Below are positions 23,433 to 30,896 of a DNA stretch of 51,095 nt, one piece after another (position 1 is the stretch's first letter; each line of letters opens with the position of its first letter). The DNA comes from an uncultured Verrucomicrobiales bacterium (GTDB taxonomy: Bacteria > Verrucomicrobiota > Verrucomicrobiia > Verrucomicrobiales > DEV007). The stretch covers positions 1 to 51,095 of the forward strand of contig CALAIY010000021.1 in NCBI GenBank assembly GCA_937922595.1, in the 5' to 3' direction. A model generated the notes under the pieces. The model was given only the letters and a program-made list of their open reading frames with translations, made no database searches and had not been told where the DNA came from. The position numbers and the translations under genes are program-made.

Positions 23433-23477
23433 GTCTCGGAATAATCTCATTCGGTTGCCACTCTCGTAAACCCCGCC

Positions 23478-24038
23478 ATGCGCCAAGACGATTTTTTCAA
23501 AGAGCTCACCGATGCCCACTACCAAGGGCTTTACCGCTTTGCCTATTCCCTCGCCAAAGACCCCCACACTGCAGCCGATCTCACTCAACAAGCATTCTGC
23601 ATCTTTGCCGAAAAAGGCCATCAGCTCCGCGAAAAATCCAAAGCCAAATCCTGGCTTTTCACCACGCTCCACCGCGAATTTTTAAAACAACGCCGCCGTG
23701 GCCAACGCATGACCATAACCGAAGACCCCTCCGTCCTCATGGATGATTCCCAAGTAGTCGGTCCTGCGGAAAGTGAAGGCGCACGTTCCATCGATCGGCG
23801 CTCAGTCGTCTCCGCTCTTTCGGGAATGGACGAAGTTTTCCGCGCTCCTCTCGTTCTATTCTACCTCAAACAAGTTTCCTATAAAGAGATTGCCCAGATT
23901 CTTGAAATTCCCATCGGCACCGTCATGTCCCGCCTCAGTCGCGGCAAGGCTCAGCTTCGCGCCACCCTTGAAGATGGCATCGCCGATATCATCGAATTCC
24001 CCGCCACCGCAGCCAAGAAAGGAACCGCCACCTCATGA
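23478..24038 (+). CDS. ECF-type RNA polymerase sigma factor
   Basis: A 186-residue sigma-70 family protein of the extracytoplasmic-function type. Region 2 reads LYRFAYSLAKDPHTAADLTQ then AFCIFAEKGHQL; the linker is variable; region 4 is LVLFYLKQVSYKEIAQILEI then PIGTVMSRLSRGKAQLR, a clear helix-turn-helix. No region 1.1 or 3 is present. A C-terminal tail of about 25 residues follows. It directs RNA polymerase to an unknown set of genes, probably under control of the next gene's product, which overlaps it by four bases (ATGA). A structured leader and terminator lie before it. Group within the ECF family is not assigned. Confidence 0.93.
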   Translation: MRQDDFFKELTDAHYQGLYRFAYSLAKDPHTAADLTQQAFCIFAEKGHQLREKSKAKSWLFTTLHREFLKQRRRGQRMTITEDPSVLMDDSQVVGPAESEGARSIDRRSVVSALSGMDEVFRAPLVLFYLKQVSYKEIAQILEIPIGTVMSRLSRGKAQLRATLEDGIADIIEFPATAAKKGTATS

Positions 24039-24823
24039 GTGACGACCAAAAATCTCGCGAGATCGAAATGCTCCTCGCCGCCTACCGGCCAGACGGCTCT
24101 GATGCCGCCGACCCCGACATGCGCGAAGCGCTCGCCCGCGTTGAAGAGGACGACGAACTCCGCGCCCTCTTCGAAGATTCGCAGGCCTTCGACTCTGCCG
24201 TAGCCGAAGCACTCGCCACTATCCCTGTGCCCAGCGACCTGCGCGATGAGATCGCCGCCACCGCCCCCAGCTCAGCCTCCGGCAGAAAACAATTCAGCCT
24301 CATCCGCCGTCTCCTCCCGATCGCCGCAGTTATTCTCGTCACCCTTGGCACCACACTTTTCTTCACCACCGCCACTCCCGATTCAGCCTGGTCTGCCGCT
24401 CCGATCAGCCTTCTCGAATCCGTCCACGGAGGCGAGACCAGCCCCGACCTCCGCGATGCTGCGCCAGCGGATACCCTCGCTTGGCTCCAAGATAGGTTTG
24501 ATGCCAGCATGGCTCTACCCGTCTCCCTAGCCACCCTCCCATCGCTCGCATGCACCTACGAAGCAGGCCCCAATGGCAAAATTGCCCTCGTCTGCTTTGA
24601 TGGAGGAGATGGCACCGTCGTCCACCTCCTCATCCAGGAAGACGCCGCCACCACCGGTCCGGTAGCGCTCCCCCAATCCTGCTGCCGCTCCAAAGTGAAA
24701 ACCGAAGGCAACTGGGAAACCCTCGCCTGGAGCAGCGCCGGCCGCCGCTACGTCCTCGCCGCCAATTCTGAAAGCGAAGCCTGCTGCAAGCGCCTCCGCC
24801 AACTCGCCGGCATCCGTGTGTGA
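24035..24823 (+). CDS. Candidate anti-sigma factor, single-pass membrane protein
   Basis: A 262-residue protein translated from an ATG that overlaps the sigma-factor stop (ATGA). The first 90 residues are acidic and cytoplasmic by position, one transmembrane helix follows (about 92-110, LLPIAAVILVTLGTTLFF), and the C-terminal 150 residues would lie outside. Coupling to an ECF sigma gene and this topology fit an anti-sigma factor. The outer domain has cysteine pairs (SCCRSK and EACCKRL) plus two single cysteines, which could bind a metal or sense redox state. No clear zinc-binding anti-sigma motif (HxxxCxxC) is seen in the cytoplasmic part, so its mode of binding to the sigma factor is open. 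Function is inferred from position and topology. Confidence 0.7.
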   Translation: MSDDQKSREIEMLLAAYRPDGSDAADPDMREALARVEEDDELRALFEDSQAFDSAVAEALATIPVPSDLRDEIAATAPSSASGRKQFSLIRRLLPIAAVILVTLGTTLFFTTATPDSAWSAAPISLLESVHGGETSPDLRDAAPADTLAWLQDRFDASMALPVSLATLPSLACTYEAGPNGKIALVCFDGGDGTVVHLLIQEDAATTGPVALPQSCCRSKVKTEGNWETLAWSSAGRRYVLAANSESEACCKRLRQLAGIRV

Positions 24824-24860
24824 AGGGTGACAAGCTCCCATCGCCGTGATATAATTTAGG

Positions 24861-25070
24861 ATGACAGCGGTCGCGGAAATAGTAGAAGATCTCAACCTGC
24901 TTCGAGATGAAGAACTCAAAGTAGCGGCACAATACATCCACGAACTCCGCGAACGGAGCGCGACTGAGCGACGTGCCGCCACCAGGGCGTTGCGAGGTTG
25001 TCTCAAAGGCGAGGAAGGCGAAAGATTCGCGGAAGCGATCCAAGAAGGCTGTGAGCAGATCGATGGGTGA
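24861..25070 (+). CDS. Antitoxin of a VapBC-type pair
   Basis: A 69-residue hydrophilic protein directly upstream of a PIN-domain toxin and overlapping it by 8 bp. It begins with a short helical domain (LNLLRDEELKVAAQYIHELR) and ends GERFAEAIQEGCEQID, an ending found in DUF2281-like/VapB-like antitoxins that wraps the toxin. No ribbon-helix-helix or AbrB motif is obvious at the N-terminus, so the DNA-binding mode is uncertain. Called by position and C-terminal similarity. Confidence 0.7.
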   Translation: MTAVAEIVEDLNLLRDEELKVAAQYIHELRERSATERRAATRALRGCLKGEEGERFAEAIQEGCEQIDG

Positions 25071-25464
25071 CCCGCAGATATTTGCGTTGGATACCAGCGT
25101 CTGTATCGAGCACATGAGAGACTCCGATCCCGAAGTTAGCGACACCCTAGAAGCTGCAGAAATCCTCTATCTCCCACTAACCGCGTTTGGGGAACTCGTG
25201 TTCGGCTATGAATGTTCCGGGCAAAGCTCCCGGGAATTGGGTCAGATGCAAGGGATCCGCCGAATGGCGGAGCTACTCATTCCCGACGTCTACACTGCCG
25301 AATGTTACGGAAAGCTAAAGCGCCATGTCAGTCGAAAGGGAAAAATGATCCCCGAAGGTGACCTCTGGATCGCAGCCACTGCCCAGAGCCATGGCCTCAA
25401 GCTCTACTGCAAAGACGCCCACTTCGAAGAAGTGGCAGATGTGATGGACATCATTTTTGCATAA
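25063..25464 (+). CDS. vapC: VapC-type PIN-domain toxin
   Basis: A 133-residue PIN-domain ribonuclease. The four acidic residues of the active site can be read: Asp10 in FALDTS, Glu44 in AFGELVFG, Asp100 in GDLWIAATA, and Asp118 in YCKDAHFEEV. VapC toxins cut tRNA or rRNA with Mg and are blocked by the antitoxin. The start ATG at 25063 lies within the antitoxin gene (8-bp overlap), giving translational coupling. The open frame extends further upstream but that part overlaps the antitoxin and has no PIN features. The pair looks intact. Confidence 0.92.
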   Translation: MGDPQIFALDTSVCIEHMRDSDPEVSDTLEAAEILYLPLTAFGELVFGYECSGQSSRELGQMQGIRRMAELLIPDVYTAECYGKLKRHVSRKGKMIPEGDLWIAATAQSHGLKLYCKDAHFEEVADVMDIIFA

Positions 25465-25522
25465 ACCCCGGGAACGCCAAGCTCCGGCTTGGCCACACCG
25501 CAACCAGAGGTTACCGTAAGCG

Positions 25523-25879
25523 ATGCCAAAAATCCGAGACTACTGGAAACGGGCGGGCTTCGCGCAAAAAGTTGCGCTCTCGCTCCCGGTATTGCTGGTG
25601 ATGCTAGGTCTAGGTATCGTAGTGGCAAATCTTGTCGGGATGGCGATGTGGCAAATAGAGAAGGCTCGAATCGAAGCGGCGGGGGAGACCTTTGATTTCG
25701 CAAAAAATTTGCCGCCAAGCGTCCCCGCCGAAGATAACTTCTGTGCGACTCCTGCACTGCTGGGACTGCGCTTCGAGGAGAATGGAAATCCGCGAGGGCG
25801 ACTTGAGAATTTACTCCAATGGAGTTCTGGAGACGTCCGCGATTACCTAAAGAATTGGAAGTACCCAGCGATGAATTGA
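25523..25879 (+). CDS. Short membrane protein, possibly truncated
   Basis: A 118-residue protein with one transmembrane helix (about 17-40) and the phrase FAKNLPPSVPAEDNFCATP (about 59-77). In longer Verrucomicrobial proteins of several hundred residues, a similar phrase (PPPVPDEQNF) directly follows an N-terminal helix, so this may be the N-terminal part of such a protein cut short by a stop. No downstream remnant of the rest is visible; the next gene starts one base after the stop. It could also be a complete short protein. Function unknown. Confidence 0.5.
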   Translation: MPKIRDYWKRAGFAQKVALSLPVLLVMLGLGIVVANLVGMAMWQIEKARIEAAGETFDFAKNLPPSVPAEDNFCATPALLGLRFEENGNPRGRLENLLQWSSGDVRDYLKNWKYPAMN

Positions 25880-25880
25880 G

Positions 25881-26756
25881 ATGAGTGCTATAGATAGAGT
25901 AAGTGCGTTTCTAGATCGCTTTGGTCCGCAGCCTCATTCGAAGTGGGAGCTTCTCATCGCTCGTGTCTTATTCGCGTGTGTGATCGCGGCTACGTTTCCG
26001 GAGGCCAAGCACTTGTTCGATACGCAGCCTGCGCCGAATGGGGTGGCGCAGTTTATGGATGTGACCTGGTTTGGGGAGCCGGGGGTGCATTCGGTTTTGC
26101 GGGCGTTCGGCTATCTTGCGCTGGGGCTTTACGTGTGGGGGAAGTTCCCGGCGGTGGCGCTGGGGTATCTTGCGTTTTTTACCGTGGTGGCGGGGACGCT
26201 GGCGAATTCGCAGGGGAAGATTAGCCATTCCTATCAGATCGTGGCGCTGGTGGTGTGTGCGCAGTTTGCTGTTTCGTTATTTCGGTGTCTTACTGCGAGC
26301 CATGCGTTTTATGCGAGCCAGCTGGTGATTGCGGGGGCTTATGTGACGGCGGCGATGACGAAGCTGAATAATTCGGGCTTGGCCTGGATTTGGAATTCTC
26401 CGTATTTGGTGACGGATTTGGTGAAGGCTGATCGGCAGAATTATTTTGCGGCTTTGGATGGGGAGCGTTTTGCTGGGCCAGAGGGGGCTCTGCGGTACGT
26501 GGATCTGATCTTGGCGCACCCGATGTGGGCGCGCGTCCTTTTCGCGCCGGGTTTGCTTTTCGAGCTTTTGGCCTTCGTCGCTTTGCTTGGCCCAAGGTGG
26601 TCCGCAGGGACGGGGCTGGCACTGATTTCGCTACACCTGGGAATCAAAGAGGTGATGGGATTGGATTTCCCCTACAATATTGCGTGTCTCGCAATCTTCT
26701 TTGTGAACGGGCCCTATTGGGTGGAAAATTGGCGAGCTCCTGCGTGGAAAATTTAG
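25881..26756 (+). CDS. Polytopic membrane protein (HTTM-like)
   Basis: A 291-residue protein with about six to eight hydrophobic segments, starting with LIARVLFACVIAATFP and ending ACLAIFFVNGPYW. Between helices there are PQPHSKWELL and a GEPGVHSVLR loop. The pattern of helices and a WIWNSPY stretch recall the HTTM (vitamin-K-dependent carboxylase-like) and DoxX-like membrane protein families, but this is weak. It overlaps nothing and starts 1 bp after the previous stop, so the two are probably one transcript, which ends at the hairpin about 30 bp downstream. Function unknown. Confidence 0.6.
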   Translation: MSAIDRVSAFLDRFGPQPHSKWELLIARVLFACVIAATFPEAKHLFDTQPAPNGVAQFMDVTWFGEPGVHSVLRAFGYLALGLYVWGKFPAVALGYLAFFTVVAGTLANSQGKISHSYQIVALVVCAQFAVSLFRCLTASHAFYASQLVIAGAYVTAAMTKLNNSGLAWIWNSPYLVTDLVKADRQNYFAALDGERFAGPEGALRYVDLILAHPMWARVLFAPGLLFELLAFVALLGPRWSAGTGLALISLHLGIKEVMGLDFPYNIACLAIFFVNGPYWVENWRAPAWKI

Positions 26757-26786
26757 ACTGGTACTTTTTATAGAAATGGGTTGTGG

Positions 26787-26817
26787 GCATAGCTCTCTCT
26801 ATGCGATAGTTTTTTTT
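26787..26817 (+). terminator. Intrinsic terminator ending next to a start codon
   Basis: GCATAG (26787-26792) pairs with CTATGC (26799-26804) around the loop CTCTCT and a run of eight T ends at 26817. It ends the membrane-protein transcript. The next gene's ATG is at 26820, so that gene has no room for a normal leader from its own promoter unless it is transcribed through this hairpin. The stem is short, so termination may be partial. Confidence 0.65.
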
Positions 26818-26819
26818 CT

Positions 26820-27251
26820 ATGACAAAAGTTAGCTGTTTTCTTAGCATTGGGTTCATATCAGCATGTGGCTTGCTGGTGATCGGTTGTGATTCGGCAAAG
26901 AAGTCTTCAGGCGCGGAGACTCCGCTTTCTGGCGAGACAAAAGTTTCTCAAACTCAAATCTCGCAAGTTGTCTCAGATGAAGCAGATGCGAATAAACCCT
27001 CTCCTCAAGAGCCAAAAATGGAGAAGAAATGGGAGCTTATTTTGAATGTTCCTGAAGAGCCGATTGTTCTTGAAGATTTGAGTCAGGTGCAGGTTCGGGA
27101 AGGGGTGGAGCCTCCTCCGATTGGGACGACAATCTATCCTATGAGCAAATTGCCTAATGTGGAGTGTGGGAGATTTTGGATCTTTTTTGGCGATGGTTTC
27201 ATCGATCATGTTTACGCCTGTAATCACGGGGAAGAGGGGCATCAGCACTAG
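26820..27251 (+). CDS. Lipoprotein of unknown function
   Basis: A 143-residue protein with signal peptide MTKVSCFLSIGFISACGLLV and lipobox VIGC (Cys23). The mature part is polar, with Ser/Thr/Glu-rich linker and a C-terminal aromatic part (CGRFWIFFGDGF, ending HGEEGHQH), whose His and Cys residues could bind metal. The last 53 bp overlap the 3' end of the convergent rhomboid gene. No Shine-Dalgarno sequence; a T-run adjoins the ATG. I do not recognise the family. Confidence 0.65.
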   Translation: MTKVSCFLSIGFISACGLLVIGCDSAKKSSGAETPLSGETKVSQTQISQVVSDEADANKPSPQEPKMEKKWELILNVPEEPIVLEDLSQVQVREGVEPPPIGTTIYPMSKLPNVECGRFWIFFGDGFIDHVYACNHGEEGHQH

Positions 27252-27849
27252 CCTCAGGCTGGCAATTTGGGCGAATTGAGTAGAGGCCCACGCTGAGGCC
27301 GGTGATGAAGCCTGTGAGGTGGGCGCTAGGTAGGACGACGAAGGTGGTGTCTGACGTTGAGACGAAGATGGGCGTTTGAGTGATTAATTCGTAGGTTAGT
27401 TTTGCTAGGAAGCCGGTTGTGGCGATGAGGCTGATCTGCTTTCCGGTGATGCTTAGGGTGGAGATTTGGGTGAGGGCGAGGCCGAAGAGGGCGGAATCGA
27501 TTCCGGAGAGGCCGCGGTAGTAGGTGAGGTCGGTTTCGTAGAGGAGGAATGTGAGTGAGACGATGGTGGCGGAGATTCCAAGGGTGGCGAGGAGGCTCTT
27601 GCGGGATGTCTTTTCACAATAGATTCCGAGGGCGAGGAAGGTGATGAGATCCCAGAGGAGGTGATCGAAGCTCCAGTGGGCGAAATGGCTACTGAAGAGT
27701 TTCCATATCTGGAATCCGTGGAGTGTTTCCCGGTTGAGTTGAGCGTAGCTGCTGGCTCCCGGAATGAGGAAGATCAGGAGGGCTAGGGCGGCAAAGGCGA
27801 GCGAGGCGCTGGATGCGCGCCCCGCTCGGATTACTTTGTGATGGAGCAT
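27199..27849 (-). CDS. Rhomboid-family protease of rhombosortase type
   Basis: A 216-residue integral membrane serine protease with about six helices. The catalytic serine is Ser115 in YRGLSGIDSALFG (GxSG) and the partner is His177 in PSAHLTGF; the N-terminal HFAHWSFDH (55-63) sits where rhomboids have their His-Asn region. Compact size and the GLSG...LFG and AHLxG pattern match the rhombosortase (RrtA) subgroup, which cleaves GlyGly-CTERM tails of secreted proteins. The gene upstream, 3 bp away and on the same strand, ends in exactly such a glycine-rich tail, so the enzyme and its substrate are a dedicated pair. The assignment to rhombosortase is by motif, size and neighbour. Confidence 0.75.
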   Translation of the reverse strand: MLHHKVIRAGRASSASLAFAALALLIFLIPGASSYAQLNRETLHGFQIWKLFSSHFAHWSFDHLLWDLITFLALGIYCEKTSRKSLLATLGISATIVSLTFLLYETDLTYYRGLSGIDSALFGLALTQISTLSITGKQISLIATTGFLAKLTYELITQTPIFVSTSDTTFVVLPSAHLTGFITGLSVGLYSIRPNCQPEASADAPLPRDYRRKHDR

Positions 27850-27852
27850 TGA

Positions 27853-29931
27853 TTACGAGCGTTTTTTCTCGTTTTTGGCGGCGAATACTGGGGCTGCGAG
27901 GACGAGTAGTATCATCAAGACGGCAAGGGGATTCAATGCGCCGCCTCCTCCACCGCCACCACCGAAGGTGCGTCGTGGCTTGCCTTGGGTGAGCGGCTGG
28001 TGCTGATCGACTTGGTAGTTGGTGGCGGGCTGGCTTGAGCGCACCGATTGTGCTTGGCGCTCGGTGGCTACGCGCTTGGCGTTTTTACGCTCGATTCCGC
28101 GTTTGGTGAAGGTGGAATCAGAGAGGACGACCATTGAGGTCTCGTCGGTTACGAGTTGATAGGCGACGCCTAGGTCGCGGATGGCGGTGGCTCCTTCTGC
28201 GCTGGGGGTGATGCCGACGTGGGTCTTTTGCTCGATTTCTTCGATTTGGCTGAGTGCCCAAAGTCGCTCGATCTCTGGGTTTGTGGTCTCAAGCTCGGGG
28301 AAGTCGAATTCGGTGGTGTAGGTGGTGTCTTTTCCGGTGAGGCGGGCGGCGAGGGTGAGCTTTGCTTGGCCGCCTTTTGCGTAGCGCCCGAATAGTACGA
28401 GCTGCTCGCCGCGGTAGACTTTGCCGAGGAGTTCGCTTCGGTTGTCGAAGGTGCGGATGCCTTTGATCTTGAGGGTGGCGTCGTGGAGGCATTCGTGGGT
28501 GATTTTTTCTTTTGCCTGTAAGATTTTACCCACGATATCATCGGCGTTGGAGACTCCGGAATAGGTGCCTCCACTTGCGTTGCAGATGGTGCGCATGAGT
28601 GGCCAGTTTGCGCTATTTCCCATGACGAATCCGAATACTCGGATGTCGGTGGCTTTCATGAGATCGTGGAAGCGCTGGGGGGCGATGATTCCGTCATTGG
28701 TGACTCCGTCGGTAACGAGGATGATGCTGGTGGCTCGATCATTATCGAGGTTCTTGGTGGCGAGGTGTAAGCCTTTATAGATATTGGTGCCTCCTCCGAT
28801 GCTGAGGCTGCGGAGTGTCTGGATTTCGCGTTCGACGTTTTCTGGTGTCGCGGTGATCCAGCCGGGTGTGATTTCTTTTGCTTGGTTGTTGAAGGCAATG
28901 ATTTTGAATCGGTCGTGTGCTTTCATTTGGCCGAGTGTTTTTACTACGCCCTCGATGAGGGTTTGTATCTTACCTTGCATGCTGCCCGAGGTGTCGAGGA
29001 GGAAGGTGTAGTCTGCGCCGGTGGTGATGGGCTTGAGGTCGATTCCTGGGGTGACGACCATCATGTAAGTGCCGGGCTTGTCTGGATCTGCTCGGTGGGC
29101 GACGACTTCGACTCGTCCGGGAAGGCCATCTTGGAGGCGGTAGTAGAAGACGAGGTCGCGATCGAGTGAGGCATCGGCCTTATCGATTCGGATGCGGTGA
29201 TGCCCTTCGGCAAGGACTTCGCTTTTGCTATCGTTTTCGAATCCTGGTACGCGAACTCCTTCTACTGGCCATGCGGATTTCAGCTCGATCTCTGCGGAGA
29301 AGGTGCCTTCTACTTTGTCGCTTACTCCGGACCAAAAGCTGTTGGCTGCTTGGTCGTCGGTGCCGCCTTCTTGGAGGGGGTAGACATAGCGTCCGATGCC
29401 GGATTCGATTTCGAGGGGCTGGTAGTAGACGATTCGTAGCTTGGTGTCTTCGCCTGGGCGGACGGGGAAAACTCTGAATTCGAGGGATCGGAAGTTTTTC
29501 TTTTCGGCGAGCCCGGTGTCGTTGCCGGCGGTTTTTTCTTCTTCGTAGATTTCGCGTGCTTCTTTTCGGGGGAGTACTTCGCCGTGGATTTCAGTTTCGC
29601 CGGAATAGATGGTGATTTCTGAGAGGCTGGCTTTTTGCGGGAGAGGGAAGCTGTAGATGGCTTCTAACGCGTGGGCATTGGGATTGGTGAAGGACTGTAA
29701 GACTTCCGTCTGGGCGAAGCCGTTGTTGATCGTCACGGCGACGTGATGATCTATGATCTTGATGGGCTGATCCGAGGAGTTCTTCGGGGTGAGCATTCCT
29801 GCTCCCAAAGCAATTCCTCCCGATGCGAGTAAGGCGGTGCTGAATAGCGCGGCTCGGAAGGAGGCTTTGAGTGAGGAGAGGGATGCGAAGGCTGGGAGTG
29901 CCGTTTTTGATACTGGGTGGTTGTTTTTCAT
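27853..29931 (-). CDS. VIT/VWA-domain secreted protein with GlyGly-CTERM tail
   Basis: A 692-residue exported protein. The signal helix is near residues 24-46 after a charged N-terminus. A VIT domain follows (about 50-180), with AIYSFPLPQKASL and LPRKEAREIYEEE. A VWA domain follows (about 305-480) with an intact MIDAS: DTSGS (313-317), Thr in GGTNI, and Asp in VTDG (406-409). Gln-rich sequence links it to the end: eight glycines (657-664), a hydrophobic helix (ALNPLAVLMILLVLAA), and KNEKKRS. That tail is a GlyGly-CTERM-type sorting signal. VIT/VWA proteins with such tails are probably surface adhesins or complex scaffolds. The rhombosortase-like gene is immediately downstream. Confidence 0.85.
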   Translation of the reverse strand: MKNNHPVSKTALPAFASLSSLKASFRAALFSTALLASGGIALGAGMLTPKNSSDQPIKIIDHHVAVTINNGFAQTEVLQSFTNPNAHALEAIYSFPLPQKASLSEITIYSGETEIHGEVLPRKEAREIYEEEKTAGNDTGLAEKKNFRSLEFRVFPVRPGEDTKLRIVYYQPLEIESGIGRYVYPLQEGGTDDQAANSFWSGVSDKVEGTFSAEIELKSAWPVEGVRVPGFENDSKSEVLAEGHHRIRIDKADASLDRDLVFYYRLQDGLPGRVEVVAHRADPDKPGTYMMVVTPGIDLKPITTGADYTFLLDTSGSMQGKIQTLIEGVVKTLGQMKAHDRFKIIAFNNQAKEITPGWITATPENVEREIQTLRSLSIGGGTNIYKGLHLATKNLDNDRATSIILVTDGVTNDGIIAPQRFHDLMKATDIRVFGFVMGNSANWPLMRTICNASGGTYSGVSNADDIVGKILQAKEKITHECLHDATLKIKGIRTFDNRSELLGKVYRGEQLVLFGRYAKGGQAKLTLAARLTGKDTTYTTEFDFPELETTNPEIERLWALSQIEEIEQKTHVGITPSAEGATAIRDLGVAYQLVTDETSMVVLSDSTFTKRGIERKNAKRVATERQAQSVRSSQPATNYQVDQHQPLTQGKPRRTFGGGGGGGGALNPLAVLMILLVLAAPVFAAKNEKKRS

Positions 29932-29966
29932 GACGCCTGAATTCTGCGTCGTGAAAAGAGATCTTC

Positions 29967-29999
29967 TAAATCGATAAAGATATTTTATTTATCGATTTA
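29967..29999 (-). promoter_or_regulatory. Perfect 12-bp inverted repeat upstream of the VIT/VWA operon
   Basis: TAAATCGATAAA (29967-29978) and its exact reverse complement TTTATCGATTTA (29988-29999) are separated by nine bases and lie 36 bp before the start codon of the VIT/VWA gene. Each arm contains ATCGAT. AT-rich arms and position suggest the operator of a dimeric or tetrameric repressor; a transcription end for rph is less likely because there is no T-run on that strand. Confidence 0.6.
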
Positions 30000-30050
30000 A
30001 ATGATGTTTATGGCTGCGATTTTGCGCGGCCATTTTTTTGTGCCTCTAGA

Positions 30051-30839
30051 TCAGGCTTGTGTCCGAAATTGAGTGGCGAGATCGGCTAGGGCGACGCCAT
30101 CGGCGGGTTGGCGGGTGGCGTTCACTGCGGCGTGCTGCATTTCGCAGAGTTCGGTGATGCCTTTTTTCGAGAGGTCGAGCATGGCGGCCATTTCTTCGCT
30201 GCTGAAGGTGGCTTCTTCGCCGCTGCCTTGCACTTCGATGAACTGGCCGTGCTCATCCATGACGACGTTGAAATCAACGGAGGCGTCTTTGTCCTCGGGG
30301 TAGTTGAGGTCGAGGACGGGGGTGCCTTGATAGACTCCCGCACTTACGGCTGCGACGTAGGATTTAAGGGGGTTTACAGTGATTTTTCCTTTTTCGAGGA
30401 GCGCATCAAATGCGATGGCGCTGGCTACGCAGGCTCCGGTGATTGAGGCTGTGCGTGTCCCGCCATCGGCCTGGAGTACGTCGCAATCGATCCAGAGGGT
30501 GCGTGCGCCGAGCTTCTTGAGATCGACGACGGCGCGGAGCGAGCGGCCGATGAGGCGCTGGATTTCGGTGTTGCGGCCGTCCGGTTTTCCTCGGGAAATC
30601 TCGCGGTCTTTGCGGTCGAGCGTCGAGTAGGGGAGCATGCTGTATTCTGCGGTGAGCCAGCCGCCTTTCTTGCCCTGGTAGCGCATCCAGCCGGGGACAC
30701 GCTCCTCGATGGTGGCGGCGCAAATCACGCGGGTGTTTCCAAAAGAGACGAGTACCGAGCCGTTCGCGTGGGGCGCGACGCCGGTTTCGAAGTTGATCGT
30801 GCGGAGGGCGTCCACGGCGCGTCCATCGGGGCGGTTCAT
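30051..30839 (-). CDS. rph: Ribonuclease PH
   Basis: A 262-residue phosphorolytic 3'-5' exoribonuclease that trims tRNA 3' ends. The start ATG at 30839 gives MNRPDGRAVDALR, the standard N-terminus (RxDGR). Conserved parts: GSVLVSFGNTRVICAA, GWLTAEYSMLP, RNTEIQRLIGRSLRAV and the phosphate/active-site region DCDVLQADGGTRTASITGA. Length is normal. The open frame upstream would overlap the start region of lpxK and is not used. lpxK starts divergently 57 bp away. Confidence 0.96.
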   Translation of the reverse strand: MNRPDGRAVDALRTINFETGVAPHANGSVLVSFGNTRVICAATIEERVPGWMRYQGKKGGWLTAEYSMLPYSTLDRKDREISRGKPDGRNTEIQRLIGRSLRAVVDLKKLGARTLWIDCDVLQADGGTRTASITGACVASAIAFDALLEKGKITVNPLKSYVAAVSAGVYQGTPVLDLNYPEDKDASVDFNVVMDEHGQFIEVQGSGEEATFSSEEMAAMLDLSKKGITELCEMQHAAVNATRQPADGVALADLATQFRTQA

Positions 30840-30896
30840 AGTATGGCAGTCTTTAGGCTGGATTCGCCGCGCCGCCACGATAATCTGGAGCAGCAC

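Noticed and set aside
29967-29999. Inverted repeat as a terminator of rph
   Set aside because: AT-rich arms without a following T-run on the transcribed strand; its place upstream of the VIT/VWA start suits an operator better.
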